From contig JANUWF010001101.1 in assembly GCA_026120185.1 (NCBI GenBank), forward strand, positions 4,836,001 to 4,900,000: a DNA stretch of 64,000 nucleotides. The letters run 5' to 3'. Made by a program: the position numbers and the translations under genes. This DNA comes from Voacanga thouarsii. Taxonomy: Eukaryota; Streptophyta; Magnoliopsida; Gentianales; Apocynaceae. The notes beneath the pieces are model-generated. The model was not told where the DNA came from. It searched no databases and worked only from the letters and a program-made list of their open reading frames with translations. Below are positions 1-12,827 of this stretch, piece by piece (position 1 is the first letter of the stretch; the number at the start of each line of letters is the position of its first letter).

Positions 1-1763
1 AAAATTATGATCATGACTTTGTTGATCCTTAACTATTTTAATTGGCCAATTTTATTGCATTAATTAAAATTAATATTATGATTTCCTCCAAAGATTTCGA
101 AAACCTTAGGAAGGATGGAATAGTAATATTTTAGCAAAATAAATGATACCTTTTATTAAAGATAATATATATAACTATTTATATATAATAATAATAATAA
201 ATAAAGCCTTTTATATAAATAGTAATAGTAAGTGAAATATTAATATTGTGGGCCATATATATTCATAAATATTATTGAAATTTATTTATTATCTATTGAT
301 CAAAATTTAATAAAATTTATTTATTATTTTCTATCTATTAATTATTAAATAAGAGATTAGTAATAGTTTATTATTTATCTTAATAATATCATCTAGGACT
401 TAGGATTTTTCATCAATTAAACCCTAGTTTATTTATTAATAACAACACTCAAGATTTGTATTTGAACCTATAACTTATTAGTAATTATTTTACAACATCT
501 AGTTATTTTCACTTTTCAAACTAGACTTATTTTATAAAAACCTTTATCATCTAGTCTTAAAGCTTAGGATATTAGGGTCATGATTGTAATAAGTTGAATT
601 AGGATTAATTATGGAAGAGAATATAGCTTGAGTAAAGCCATATGACTTGTGTTTACCCTAAACAGGGTTAGATCAGCTTTGGAAGATTTGTGAATTTGCA
701 AGCAAAGGATCAGGTAAGCTCCTACATAAACTTATTTGATGACAAAAGGTTACTATGGCAAGCTAAACGCAAAGTGTATGGACACTCATTTTGTAAAGGC
801 AATTAAGGACTGTTTCATTTCTTGTTCAGTCAAACAAATCTTTTGAAAACCAAACAAGCAATTTTGCACAAACACTAAACTCTTTCTAAAAACCCATTTT
901 GACACGAATTTTAGAAACCCTTAATTGCTATGTCTAAGTAAAGCAATGTTTTATTAATTTTCTCCCAAATGGGACAATCAACGTTGAGTACTCAATAAGG
1001 GTAGACTAGTAATACTAGTTTTGAAGAGCAAGAGCGAGTCTTCTGACAAGAGGCTACCTCCAGAACATGAACTCAACTTAGAGAAGCGATAGTACTACTT
1101 AGTCATACCGGTTCGAGTTAGCAAGTTTCAATCAAGTAGACTGTGTGTTTCCGGAATGGACAACCGATATGTTTGGGCGTAGAGAATGAGGAGTATCTTA
1201 CCCGGTAGGCTGATCACGTACATTTTTGTCAATCTGCACAAAGTGTGGCATTCTGACCGTTATATGGTCATGGGGCCCAACGTGTGGTAACCCATGGCTA
1301 CCCATTTGAGTAGTTGTATTTATTGTGCACATGTATGGTTTGAAAAACAAAATGACACTTTTTATTTTTAATCCTTATTTATTACTTGCCAGCATTTTCT
1401 GTTATACAATTTTTACAACTTGCATACATGAACTGTTTTACCTGAAACACTCAAAGCACACACGGGCTTACTAATATATCTCATCACATTTTATGCCATG
1501 TTTTCAGGTCACCTGCTGTGGAGATGAATAGCTAAATTGTTGCTTGCTTTGAAGACTTTGTATTGTTTATTTCATGTGTTACTTTGAGAGATGCTAGTGA
1601 ACAATTTATTTTGGATTTGTTCCGAAATTTTTGGATTGTAATAAGTTCAAATTTTAAATTATTGTTTTTGTTTTTGTTGGTGTGACCTAGTTATAAAGAC
1701 CCCTTGTCCTTTGGATAGGGCGACATCCCTGGCCCTGTTGGGCCTAGGTAGTGGGGTGTTACA
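1..1763 (+). repeat. Chromovirus (Tekay/Del-type) LTR, 3' part
   Basis: The stretch ends in GGGGTGTTACA. Its last 80 bases are the reverse complement of the starts of the LTRs at 21449, 27963 and 45098, so this copy lies in the opposite orientation. No primer-binding site follows, so it is a solo LTR or a 3' LTR. The other end lies outside the window. The right edge falls inside the 3' LTR of copia A, showing that it inserted there. I see no coding sequence; the first 600 bases are very AT-rich. Confidence 0.75.
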
Positions 1764-2420
1764 TAACATCCAAGTCATGTTCCCTAGGGCTCTTGATATA
1801 TAGATCATTCGACCAGTCACAAGGGACGATATAGCATAGAAGCTATCTTGTGTAAGTCTGTCTTAACTAACTAGTCACATATACTCAACATACAAGTATA
1901 TTGGCTCTACATAGAACCTCAACCACAGTACATCAAAGTACATGCTTCCAACTTTGTCAGACCGCCAACTTATACTCAACCCATAGAGTATTAGTCCACG
2001 CTGTAGCAGTAGTAGTTTGAATTTTTACCAAATAGTACTTTTAGAAACCACTACTACAGGTCTTGTTCTACGTATTCAAAATAAGTTTATACTTTAAAGT
2101 GAGAGGATTACTCACTGGCTAAAGGTAAGCCATTCCTCATTTGGAATGCACAATATAATAACCTAGACATGATGAGATTCCCATTCTCATCAATCAGTTA
2201 AGAACTAATGTTTATGTGTTAAGTAACCCATGGTTCATACCTTACTGTAAAAGACCACCATTCATATGGACCACTTACTTAAATACAATAGGTCTTTTCT
2301 AAATGAAAATTGTGCACAAATAAAATGTAAATTCACAAACAAACTTTGAGAATAAATACTTTTATTAATAAAATCGATAATTATATTAGAAAACTAGTTT
2401 AGAGGATATACACTTTAATA
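1764..2420 (-). repeat. Copia A 3' LTR, partial
   Basis: This is homologous to 17080-17735. Its minus-strand start has decayed to TATTAAAG from the TGTTGGAG seen in the 5' LTR. The chromovirus LTR at 1-1763 interrupts it; the remaining 1.2 kb would lie to the left of the window. Confidence 0.8.
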
Positions 2421-2432
2421 ATCTCCCACTTG
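2421..2432 (-). other. Polypurine tract of copia A
   Basis: The minus strand reads AAGTGGGAGAT directly before the LTR, the usual plus-strand primer site of copia elements. Confidence 0.7.
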
Positions 2433-4260
2433 CACTCTAAGACTAAGAAAGTTTGTAGGTGCCAACCCTTATGGTGTCTAAGTGTCTCTTAAAGACTCTC
2501 ACGACCAAAGATTTGGTGAAGGGATCTACTAGGTTGTTCTCCGAGGCTATCTGTTCCACCAAAATTTTCTGTCTCTGGATGAAATTCCGGATCAAGTAGT
2601 ACTTCCTCTGATATGCTTCCCCTTCTTGTAGTTCTTGGGTTCTTTAGATTGCGAGACTGCTATAGTGTTATCACAGTACATCACAATCGGTCTGTCCATG
2701 TGTAGTACAATTCCAAGTTTTGAAAGGAACCTCTGAAGCCAGACTGCTTCCTTAGATGCCTCTGAAGTTTCCATATACTCAACTTCTATGGTTGAGTCAG
2801 CAATGCAAAATTTCTTGATACTCCTCTATGAAATAGCTCTTCCAGATATGGTGAAGACATATCCACTAGTGGATTTTCTTTTATCCTTATCTGCCTGGAA
2901 GTCTAAGTCTGTGTATCCGGTAAGAACTAAGTCATCAGCCTTGTAAACTAGCATATAATCTCTCGTGCCTTTGAAGAACTTGAGAATATGCTTTACAGCT
3001 TGCCAATGAACCCCCCTAGGGTTTGACTGATATCTGCTAACTAAGCTTACGACAAAGCAGATATTTGGCCTAGTGCACAGCATAACATACATGAGACTTC
3101 TCACAGCCGAAGCGTAAGAAATCCTACTTATTCTGTTTTTTCCTTCTTAGGACTTAGGATAGTCATTTGAATAAAAAGACAATCTATGTCTACAAGGGAT
3201 TAGAGTTTTCTTGCATGAGTCCATACTGAATTTGGCCAGCATCTTGTTAATGTATGTTGCTTAAGATAATCCTAATATTCTCTGTTTCCTTTTTCTAAGA
3301 AGCTTAATCTTGAGAATGTAACTGACTTCTCCCAAGTCTTTCATACTGAATTGACTAGATAGCTAAACTTTAGTACATGACAATGTTCCTATATCATTTC
3401 TAATGAGTAGAATGTCATCCATATACAGGACAAGAAAAATCACATTAATGCCTTCCAATTTCCTATACACGCATGGTTTATCCTCGTTTTGAATGAAATC
3501 GTAAGACTTTACAGTCTCATCAAAACAAATGTTCCATACTCTAGATGCTTGCTTAAGTCCATAAATGGACTTCTTAAGCTTGCAAACCATATATTCCTGG
3601 CCTTTAGCAATAAAACCTTCCGGTTGGGACATATAGATATCTTCACTAAGATGGTAATTAAGAAATGCTATCTTGACATTCATTTGCTATATCTCGTAGT
3701 CATAATAACATGCGATGGTAAGGAGGATACATATAGATTTAAGCATGGCTACCGGGGAAAAGGTTTCCTCATAATTGATTCTCTCTTTCTGAGTATACCC
3801 TTTCGCCACAAGCCTAGCTTTGAAGGTTTCCACTTTCCCATCCTTCCCTCTTCCTTTTGTATACCCACTTACACCCAATGGGTTTTATCCTTTCAGGTAA
3901 AGTTACAAGATCCCAAACCTGATTGAAGTACATAGACTTAATCTCGAATTTTATTGCTTCATACCACATATTTGCATCAGCATCAGTAATAGCCTCCTCG
4001 TACCTAATGGGATCTTATTCTTGATAGTCAAAGACCAGTTTTAAAGCCTCTCTAGTCCATCTTTTTAGAACCCTAGATACCCTCCCATTACGACGAGGCT
4101 CCATTTGTACAGGTTCTTGAGGCTGTGCCTCTTCTTGTTCCATAATCAGGTCCGAAGAAGTTGATTCCGAAGATAACTTCTCCTCAAGTTCCAACTTCGT
4201 TGAATCTTTAGTGGAAGTACTTTGATCATCCTCCAAGTATCTAACATTAGTACTTACCAG
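2433..4260 (-). pseudogene. Copia A reverse transcriptase-RNase H relic
   Basis: Fragments in several frames cover the reverse transcriptase (about 3100-4000) and RNase H (about 2560-3100). This would copy the element RNA into DNA inside the virus-like particle. Visible motifs are the YMDD active site (in LVLYMDDILLI, near 3410), the YGLKQAS motif, the RNase H YTD and the CDN. The first catalytic Asp of the RT, normally in MDVKTAFLN, is Asn here (MNVKIAFLN, near 3680). Stops break the frame many times. The stretch 4015-4260 is the variable linker between integrase and RT. Confidence 0.85.
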
Positions 4261-5312
4261 TACTTTTTGCTCATTGGGATGATAAAAGTAACCTCCTTTT
4301 GTCCCTTTTGGATACCCAACAAAGTAGTATAATTCTAATCTTGGTTTTATCTTATCTCCCTTGATCAGTATATAAGCTGGACAGTTCTGTATCCTGAGAT
4401 AATTCAGATTTGGCTTACGTCTAGTCTACATCTCATAGGGCGTCCTAGGTACTAACTTAGAAGGCACCTAATTCAGAATTTGTGCCGCTATTTTTTCAGG
4501 GCATATCCCCAAAAAGAAACCCGAAAAGTGGCATGAGACATCATGTTTCGAACCATTTCCATCAATGTCCTGTTCCTTCTTTTAGCTACTCCATTATGCT
4601 AAAGTGTCCTCGACGTAGAGAGTTGGAATACTATCCCATGATGTACTATGTAATCCTTAAATTCACCGAGGAGGTACTCTCCACCACGATCCGATTGTAA
4701 GGTTTTGATCAATTTACCTGTTCGACGTTCCACTTCAGCCTTAAACTCTTTGAACTTATTAAAAGAATCAGACTTGTGCCTCATTAGGTAGATATAACCA
4801 AACCTTATACAATTATCTGTGAAAGTGATGAAGTACTCAAAACTCCCTCTAGCTGGTGTAGACAAAAGACCACACATATCAGTGTGAACAAGATCCAATA
4901 TCTCTTTGGCTCTATCAGTCTTTTGGGTGAATGACCTTTTGGTCATTTTTCTCATAAGGCAGGATTCACACTGAGGCCAACTTTCTAATCTTAATGAGCC
5001 TAAGAGCCCATCATAGATTAACCTCTAAATCCTTATTGAGTTAATATGACCCAACCTTAGATGCCAAAGATATGAGTAATTGATATTGGTCTTTCTCTTC
5101 TTACTTAAAAGTTTAGTTTGAGCGTTATTTATTTGATTATTTGTAGGATTTAAGAAGAATAAGTTTCTATACGTGTGCCATATATATAAAACTTCTCTAT
5201 TTTTACTGATAGTAATACCAGAATGGAACGAAATAGAATATCCATGATTTATTAGCTTTGCAACTGATATCAAATTCTGTCTAAAACCAGGTACATATAA
5301 AATATCCTTCAA
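4261..5312 (-). pseudogene. Copia A integrase relic with GAG-pre-integrase domain
   Basis: The GAG-pre domain (5025-5312) shows YLWHLRLGHIN, followed by the integrase core (about 4560-4960). Catalytic Asp residues are seen in LVHTDMCG and LQSDRGGEY. The third acidic residue has changed to Lys (GVAKRRNR in place of the usual SERRNR, near 4590), which should abolish strand transfer. Several stops and frame changes are present. The family inserts the cDNA copy into host chromosomes. Confidence 0.85.
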
Positions 5313-6181
5313 AATAACTACTCTATTACAATAAAAAAAAGATCCAACTCTCCCACTGCAAGGGCCCGTACTTGTACTCCATTTTCTACTCGTAGTCCAT
5401 GCTTGCCCTTCTGGAGTCTTCTTATCTTTCTAAACCCCTACAAGGAGTTACATATAGGATCAGTGGCTCCAGAATCAACAAACCAAGTGGAAGTTGATCT
5501 AACCATTGAAACTGACTCTGAATAGAGAATAATACCTGTAGGGTTTTTCTTGGTCTGAAGCTCTGGATACTCCTTTTTCCAGTGTCCTTTCTACCTGTAC
5601 TTGAAGCACTTGCCCTTGGGCTTATTGAGCTGGTTCTTAGGTTGGGCCGGTGCGTTTCCCTTCTTCTTCTTGAACTTTCTAGACTTGGGTCTAGTTCTAG
5701 AAGAAGAAACCTTAGCAATCATAGCCTTGGACTATAGCTTCATGACCTTCTCTATTACCTGGAGCTCTTTCATTAACTCAGTTAAACTCATGTTTAACTT
5801 GTTTATGTTATACTTTAACTTGAATTGAGTAAAAGAGCCCAGAAGAGATTTGAGAACCATGTCCACTTGGCTCTCGAGGTCAATAACAACTCTTAAGACT
5901 TCTGCTTCTTCAAAAGCAACAATTATTTTGAGCATGTGCTCCCTAATTGATGCTTCCTCAGCCATCTTAGTGTTGATAATCGTCCTAAGAGCTTCTTGCC
6001 TTGCGGGCCGGCACTTATCAATAAACATCGTGGCTAACAAAGTGCTAATGTCATATACAGTGGCCATATGCTCGTGTTTGGATTGGAGCACATTAGACAT
6101 GGAGGATAACATGTAGTAACGAACCATCTCGTTAGCCTTCTTCCATACCTTCTCAGTCTTGCGCTCATCAGCAGTGGAACC
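5313..6181 (-). pseudogene. Copia A gag and protease relic, N-terminus lost
   Basis: The capsid-like part (5732-6127) contains the SKHEHMATVYDI and EASIREHMLKII segments typical of copia Gag. The zinc knuckle near 5590 is damaged: its second Cys is Tyr (CFKYR) and a stop follows. The protease active site DSG lies near 5480 (FVDSGATDPICNSL). The right edge stops at 6181, where the family B LTR begins. By comparison with element C about 150 bp of N-terminal gag is missing. Confidence 0.8.
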
Positions 6182-7347
6182 TGTTAGGTATCTCAGGCTT
6201 GTATCCTATACGGCGTAGTGAAAGAATAAATGAGATACTATCCTAGGACCCGTCTATGTGTGGAAAACAAGACATAAAGATAATAAAGGTAGTAGCTTTT
6301 TACCTTTGTTTGATCGTCCGAAGAACAAAAATTTCTTCTTTAAGTTAAGGTGCGATCTAGCAATCCTTTTGATCAACCTCCACGTGAGTTGAACGTCTAA
6401 TCACTATAATCACAGTGTGTGATTATCTCTAATAGTAATCCACATAGAGAAATACTTAAGCACTAAAATTTTTCGTGCTAGCAGAAAAAAGTGGCGGCTA
6501 GGGCTGTTTTCCGTTGTCAGTAAAACGAGAAAGAAAGAGAAGAACGTTGGTTGTATGTCTAAGGTTGGAGATTTCGTATGTTGTCTCCCCTTCTGGTTTC
6601 GTGCATCTCATGCATATAAACCGAAAGAAACCCTATTAAAACTGAGAATTCTAATCCTATTAGAATTCCCTAATTGTAATTGGAAACATCAAGCTCTCAT
6701 AATTACAATTTGGACTATAAATTATAACTAATTATAATTTGTCCACAACTACTTCTCTTTCTCTCAATTAACCCCACAATATTATTAAATAATATCTTGA
6801 GTATATAATCATCTATTGTGTGTGACCTATTAGGTTTCTCAGTCAATTGGTAGCGAACATGAATTAATCCAAATGTCTTTGAGATTAATAATCCATAATT
6901 AATTAGAATTAATCATATTAATTTTAATCAAGATTGGTTTATTAATTCATCAATTAATAAACTCATATTCCCAAATCATGAGCAGTATCTAGTAACACAT
7001 CATGACCATCCAAGAGTCCAGGAAGTCAAGTGGCTTGACATGAACCTTTCACTAACAAACTTCAGTGCAATTAACTCATTTCACCATACAATATCTCATT
7101 CGGTTTGGAGTACGGAATTAGTGCCAACTTCCTCCAGAATTAATTTTGGCCCGAATACAATAGTACTTGTACCAGGAACCCACTATTCTAGATGTGTATC
7201 AATTGCAACTATTTCCAATACACAATCGCCTTAGCCAAGGATTTCTGGAGTAGTAATTCCTTCAAGTAGCCGTGAGATATTCGCCCCTACTATTAGGAGT
7301 GATGAATCTTTTATTGACCCTCTTAACTACTTTCATTTACCTCATAA
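6182..7347 (-). repeat. Family B LTR fragment (B0)
   Basis: It starts TGTTAGGTATCTCA and aligns with the first 1.17 kb of the LTR at 7348-9065, then stops abruptly at TTACCTCATAA. The next base begins element B1. B1 therefore inserted into this LTR, and the missing remainder was lost with B1's far end. Left flank is copia A gag. Confidence 0.75.
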
Positions 7348-9065
7348 TGTTGGGTATCTCATGCTCGTATCATTTATGGTGCAGCGAAAAATAAAACAAG
7401 ATACCATCTCTAGACTCGTCTATGTGTAGAAAATAAGACATAAAGTGAGTAAAAGTAATAGCTTTTACCTTTGGGTGATCGTTCGAAGAACAAAAATTTT
7501 CTTTTTCAAGTCGAGGCGCGATCCAGCAATCCTCGTGATCAATCTCCACGTGAGTTGAACGTCTAACTACTATAATCACAATGTGTGATTATCTCTAACA
7601 GTAATCCACACAGAGGATACACTCAAGCACCAAAATTTTCTGTACTAGCAGAAACAATAATGGCAGCTAGGGTTCTCTTGTTTTCAGCAAAACGAGAGAG
7701 AGAGAGAAGAAGGGAAAAACGTGTGACTTGGCTGGGGATTTCGTGTATGTCATCAGTTAGGATTTTCGTGTGTTATATCTACTATATATCACACGAAATT
7801 CCTTTTCCAAAACTAAGAATTCTAATCCTATTAGAATTCCCTAATTGTAATTGGAAACATCAAGTTCTCACAATTACAACTTGGGCCACAAATTATAACT
7901 AATTATAATTTATCCACAACAACTTCTCTTTCTCTCAATTAACCTTACTATGTTATCAAATATCATCTTGAGTATATAATCCTTCATTGTGTGTGACCTA
8001 TTAGGTTTCCCTGTCAATTGGTAGAGAACATGAATTAATCCAAATATCTTTGAGATTAATAATCCATAATTAATTAGAATTAATCCTATTAATTCTAATC
8101 AGGATTGGTTTATTAATTCATCAATTAATAAACCCATATTCCCAGATCATGAGTGGTATCTAGCAATACATCATGACTACCCAAGAGTCCAGGAAGTCAA
8201 GTGGCTTGACATGACCCTTCAATAATAAACTTCAGTGCAATTAGCTCCTTTCACCATACAATATCTCATTCAGTTTGGAGTACGGAATTAATGCCAACTC
8301 CCTTCAGAAATAATTCTGGCCCGAATACAATAGTACTTATACTAGGAACCCACTACTCTAGATATGTATTAATTGAAACTATTTCCAATACACAATTACC
8401 TTGGCCAAGGACTTTTCGAGTAGTAATTCCTACAAGTGGCTGTGAGATATTCGCCCCTACTATTAGGAGTGGTGAATCCTTTATTGACCTTCTCAACTAC
8501 TTTCGTTTACCTCACAATGTACCCAATATCCATCCCATAGGTGGCCCTCAATCGAGCTCCATAGATTGGAATCAAAGTACGAAGCTCGGCGAATAAAGTA
8601 CCTTGGAGATCTCAAGTCTAAGGATATTGTACGTTTGCTATATTGAGATTATATCACTGGCACTAAATAGTTATCCATGTGATTATCTCAAAGCTAGGTC
8701 ATCCAATGAACTTGGTCAATTAACAAGCATCCATGTGTTAACTTTGAGTATCTCAATACTCACAATTATGAGAACCACCGCCTGATTAAATTAGGAAGTC
8801 TAACACATGCTAGTCTTAACGCATTAATAATGTCCTGTCTCATTAATACTATGACTAGGGACTATTTAAGTACCAACACCATCCAGTGTAGTAGGAATCT
8901 CATATTATGATCTTCTTAACACAGTGTTGTACTAGAGACTTTATCTAACAGTTAAATTACATAAAAATAAACAAAAGAAACTGTAAGATAAATAATGCCT
9001 TTTATTAAAATAAAATGTGTCATATACAATGTATAAGTGATTGCCTCTAGGCTACAACACTAACA
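7348..9065 (-). repeat. Copia B1 3' LTR (1718 bp)
   Basis: On the minus strand it runs TGTTAGTGTTG to GAGATACCCAACA. It pairs with the LTR at 34371-36094 (1724 bp). Two perfect 12-bp stem-loops lie at 8073-8099 and 8107-8134. Confidence 0.85.
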
Positions 9066-9077
9066 AACTCCCACTTG
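9066..9077 (-). other. Polypurine tract of copia B1
   Basis: Minus strand ACAAGTGGGAGTT abuts the LTR start TGTTAGTG. Confidence 0.7.
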
Positions 9078-9079
9078 TA

Positions 9080-10620
9080 CTAGAGACAATCATTCATATA
9101 TCTAATACCGAATGACTCAACATAACAATCATGTTTCTTTTGGGACAGTGTTTTTGTAAGCGGGTCAGCTATATTCTCATCCGTGGGAACTCTCTCTATC
9201 TTTATTTCCTTTGCTACTTCAAAAGCGGCTATGTACTCAGCTTCTGTCGTAGAGTTGGTAATAGTTTCTTGTTTGGAACTTTTCCAACTTATTGCCCTTT
9301 CACATAACGTAAACACGTAGCCGGATTATGATTTGAAATCATCTTTGTCACATTGAAAACTGGCATCAGTATACGCGTTTATTTTCAAATCACCTTCTCC
9401 ATATACTAAGAACATATCCTTAGTCTTTCGTAAGTACTTTAGAATGTTCTTTACAGTCGCCCAATGACCCTCACCAGGGTCAGATTGGTATCTACTTGTC
9501 AAACTGAGAGCATAAGATACATCGGGCCTAGTACACATCATAACATACATGATAGATCCAACTGTTGAGGCATATGAAATCTTAATCATATGATCCCTTT
9601 CAACTTATGTCTTGGGAGACATCGACTTTGAAAGGCTTACACCATGTGACATGGGTAAGAATCCCTTTTTGGATTGATCTATGCTAAACCTCTTTAGCAC
9701 TTTATCTATGTATGTAGACTGTGAAAGACCTAGCAACCTTTTGAATCTATCTTTATATATCCTTATTTCGAGAATATAGTTTGCTTCTCCAAGGTCTTTC
9801 ATGGAGAATTGTTTGGACAACCAAGCTTTAACCGTTTGCAATACAGGTATATCATTTCCTATTAGCAATATGTCATCTATATAAAGTAGTAAGAAAACGA
9901 TTGCACTCCCACCAAATTTCTTATATACACAAGGCTCATTCATATTTTGAATGAAACCAAACTCTTTGATTGTTTCATCAAAACGGATGTTCCAACTCCT
10001 AGAAGCCTGCTTAAGTCCGTAAATGGACCTTTGCAACTTGCACACCTTTGTGCGATCATTAGATGTGAAATCCTCAGGTTGCGTCATATACACTTCCCCA
10101 GTCAGATTTTCATTTAGAAAAGCTGTTTTCACATCCATTTGCCAAATCTCATAATCATAATGAGCAGCAATGGCTAGGAGTATCCTGATAGATTTCAACA
10201 TGGCTACTGGTGAGAAGGTTTTATCATAGTCAATACCATGTTGTTGACGATAACCCTTTGCCACTAATCGTGCTTTATAGGTAACTAAGTTACCATTCAT
10301 GTCAGTTTTCTTCTTGAAAACCCACTTGCACCCAATAAGTTTAATTCCTTTGGGTGGATTAACCAAAGTCCATACTTGGTTGTCGTATATAGAATCCATC
10401 TCTGACGTTATGGCCTCAAGCCATTTGCTAGATTTTGAACTATTCAAAACATCATTGTAGGTAGTAGGCTCATCTTCATCTATGAGCAATACGTCATTGC
10501 GGTCACTAATGAGAAATCCATATCTCTCAGGTGCCACACGTATCCTACTAGATCTATGAGGTTTTTGTGTATTAGAAGGTTCATCTATTCTCTCAATAGA
10601 TGTGCGATTCGACGATTAAT
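9080..10620 (-). pseudogene. Copia B1 reverse transcriptase-RNase H
   Basis: A 310-residue open stretch (9605-10537) carries a nearly complete reverse transcriptase: KWVFKKK, ARLVAKGYRQ, MDVKTAFLN, YGLKQAS and YIDD in place of the more usual YVDD. RNase H follows in two pieces (9326-9589 and 9080-9316), separated by a stop. It retains YTDASF, the Glu of EAEYIA and ENIADPLTK. However, EVAKE runs straight into IKIERVP (near 9205): about 60 residues are missing, including the CDN Asp. Element B2 has the same junction. RNase H removes the RNA strand during cDNA synthesis, so self-sufficiency is doubtful. Confidence 0.9.
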
Positions 10621-11719
10621 CCTCGTTTGTTTGATCTTCATAAACTTCACTAAGTTCAATCTTACTCCCACTGTCCCCTTTGAGCATGTGCTCCTTTTCT
10701 AAGAAGACGGCATGCTTCAAAACAAACAATTTATTTTTTGAGGATAGGTAGAAGTAATATCTGAAAGAATCTTTCGGATATCCCACAAACAAACACTTGT
10801 CAGACTTACTATCAAGTTTGTCTGACTGTGGCCTTTTGACAAAGATAGGACAACCTTATACTCGCAAGTGAGAAAACTTTGGTCTCTTACCAAAGAACAT
10901 CTCAAATAGGGTAGTATCAACAAATTTTGTCGGAATTCTGTTTAGTATATAAACAGAAGTTTCTAGTACATGCCCCAAAAACGATTTTGGTAGGTGTGTA
11001 GAAGCCATCATGGTCCATACTATGTCTAGAAGGATTCGATTCTTTCTCTCAGATACACTGTTATGATGAGGTGTATGTGGTGGAGTCTATTGAGATAATA
11101 TCCCATCATCTCTAAGATAACTCAGAAACTCTTGGATCAAGTATTCTCCTCATCGATCAGATCTTAGAGTCTTAATACTTTTGCCAAGTTGTCTCTTTAT
11201 TTCATTCTTGAAGTCTTTAAACCTTTCAAAGGCCTCAGATTTGTATTTTATTAAATACACATACCCGTATCGTGAGAAGTCATCGATAAAGGTTATGAAA
11301 TAGTTGTAACCTCCTCTTGCTTGTATTGACATTGTGCCACATACATCAGAATGTATGAGTTCTAATAACTCTTTGGCCCGTTCTCCTTTTTCTAGAAAAT
11401 GAGTTTTAGTCATTTTACCTAATAAACAAGACTCGCATGTGCCATATGATTCATAATCAAATGACCCTAAGTCACCAAGCTTGTACAACTTAGTAACACA
11501 ATTTTCATTTATATGGCCCAAACGACAATTCCATAAGTAAGAAGTGTTAAAGTTATATATCTTAGGTTTCTTATTGTTTATATTGAGAACTGGATTATCC
11601 AAGCCTAGAACATATAAACCATTAACCAAAGTTGCTGAACCATAGTGAATATCATTCAATGAAAAAGAACAATATTTATTCTTAAATATCAAATGAAATC
11701 CATATAAGTATAAACACAT
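10621..11719 (-). pseudogene. Copia B1 integrase
   Basis: The GAG-pre segment with LGHINENCVTKL is followed by an integrase core with all three acidic residues still present: IHSDVCG, LRSDR and VSERKNR. Stops lie near 11090, 10865 and 10615. The C-terminal conserved segment (KCLFVGYP) can be read through 10780-10920. It is in a different frame from gag-protease because of a frameshift near 11720-11740, at a run of seven A on the minus strand. Confidence 0.85.
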
Positions 11720-12827
11720 AATTGAGATAATATTTTTTTATTAAAACTGGTACAAAATAACAGTTTTGTAGTTCTAGAATTAATCCAGAAGGCAGGTTCA
11801 ACTCGTATGTCCTCACAGCAAGTGCAGCAACCTTTGCCCTATTTGCTGTACATAGGTCCATATCGCCTTTCTCTAGCCTGCTATTGCTCTTTAGTCCCTG
11901 CAAGTTATTGCACAAATGAAATCCACATCCGGTATCTAATACCCATATTTCATTTTTAAAGGTAGTATTTATCTCAATCATAAACATACCTGGAGAAGAA
12001 GTAGAAGTGTTTGTAAGCTTCTCCTTCTGCTTCTTGTCCTTGATGGTCTCCAAGTAGGCTTTGCAGTTGCGCCTCCAGTGGCCTATCTTCCCACAATGAT
12101 GGCATAGGCCCTTGGTAGCTGCATCCTTCTTGTTCACACCACCTTTGGGCTTCATGGGAGCCTTCTTCTTCTTCTTTTGAACTTTCTTCTTAGAAGAGGA
12201 AGATTCTACCATTAAAACCGCATTGGAATCATTCTTCATGGAGGATTTCACAGTTTTGAGAAGATTGATCAATTCAAGAATGGTGGACTCAATCTTGTTC
12301 ATCTGATAGTTAATCATAAATTGTGAGAATTTATTAGGCAAAGATTGTAGAATTAAGTCAACACTTAAGTTATGATCCATTGCAAACCCGAGAGATCCAA
12401 GCTTCTTGATCAAGCCCAGCATCTTCAGCCCATGAGTGACTATAGAAGAACCCTCTACCATTTTGCAACGAAATAGTTGCTTCAAAATCTCATATCTGTC
12501 AGTTCTGGCTTGGGCATCAAACAACTCTTGAAGATGTAAAATGATCGATTGAGCATCCATATGCTCGTGCTGTTTTTGCAATTCAGGAGTCATGGATGCC
12601 GGCATAATACATGATGTTGTATCACTATCCTTCTTGTGCCTTCTATGGACAGCATGCTCATCAACATGAGCATCTTGGGCTGATGGTGGTGGAATAGGAG
12701 CATCTAGCACGTAGAGCAACTTTTTCGATTTGAGAACGATTCTCAAATTTCTATACCAGTCGAGATAGTTTGATTCGGTTAACTTGTTGATTTCCAAGAT
12801 GCTACGTAAGTTCAAGTTCGTTGACAT
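11720..12827 (-). pseudogene. Copia B1 gag and protease
   Basis: The start ATG at 12827 begins MSTNLNLRSILEINKL. Gag has a capsid-like N-terminal half, then a lysine-rich stretch and a complete zinc knuckle (CHHCGKIGHWRRNC, near 12060-12105). The protease follows with WVLDTGCGFHLCN (active site DTG). The frame is open from 12827 to 11740, about 360 residues, which makes it the longest coding stretch in the window. Gag packages the genomic RNA; the protease matures the polyprotein. Confidence 0.85.

Noticed and set aside
7040..8785. Plus-strand ORFs of 60-105 codons
   Set aside because: They lie in LTRs B0 and B1, antisense to the element; similar ORFs recur only because the LTRs are copies.
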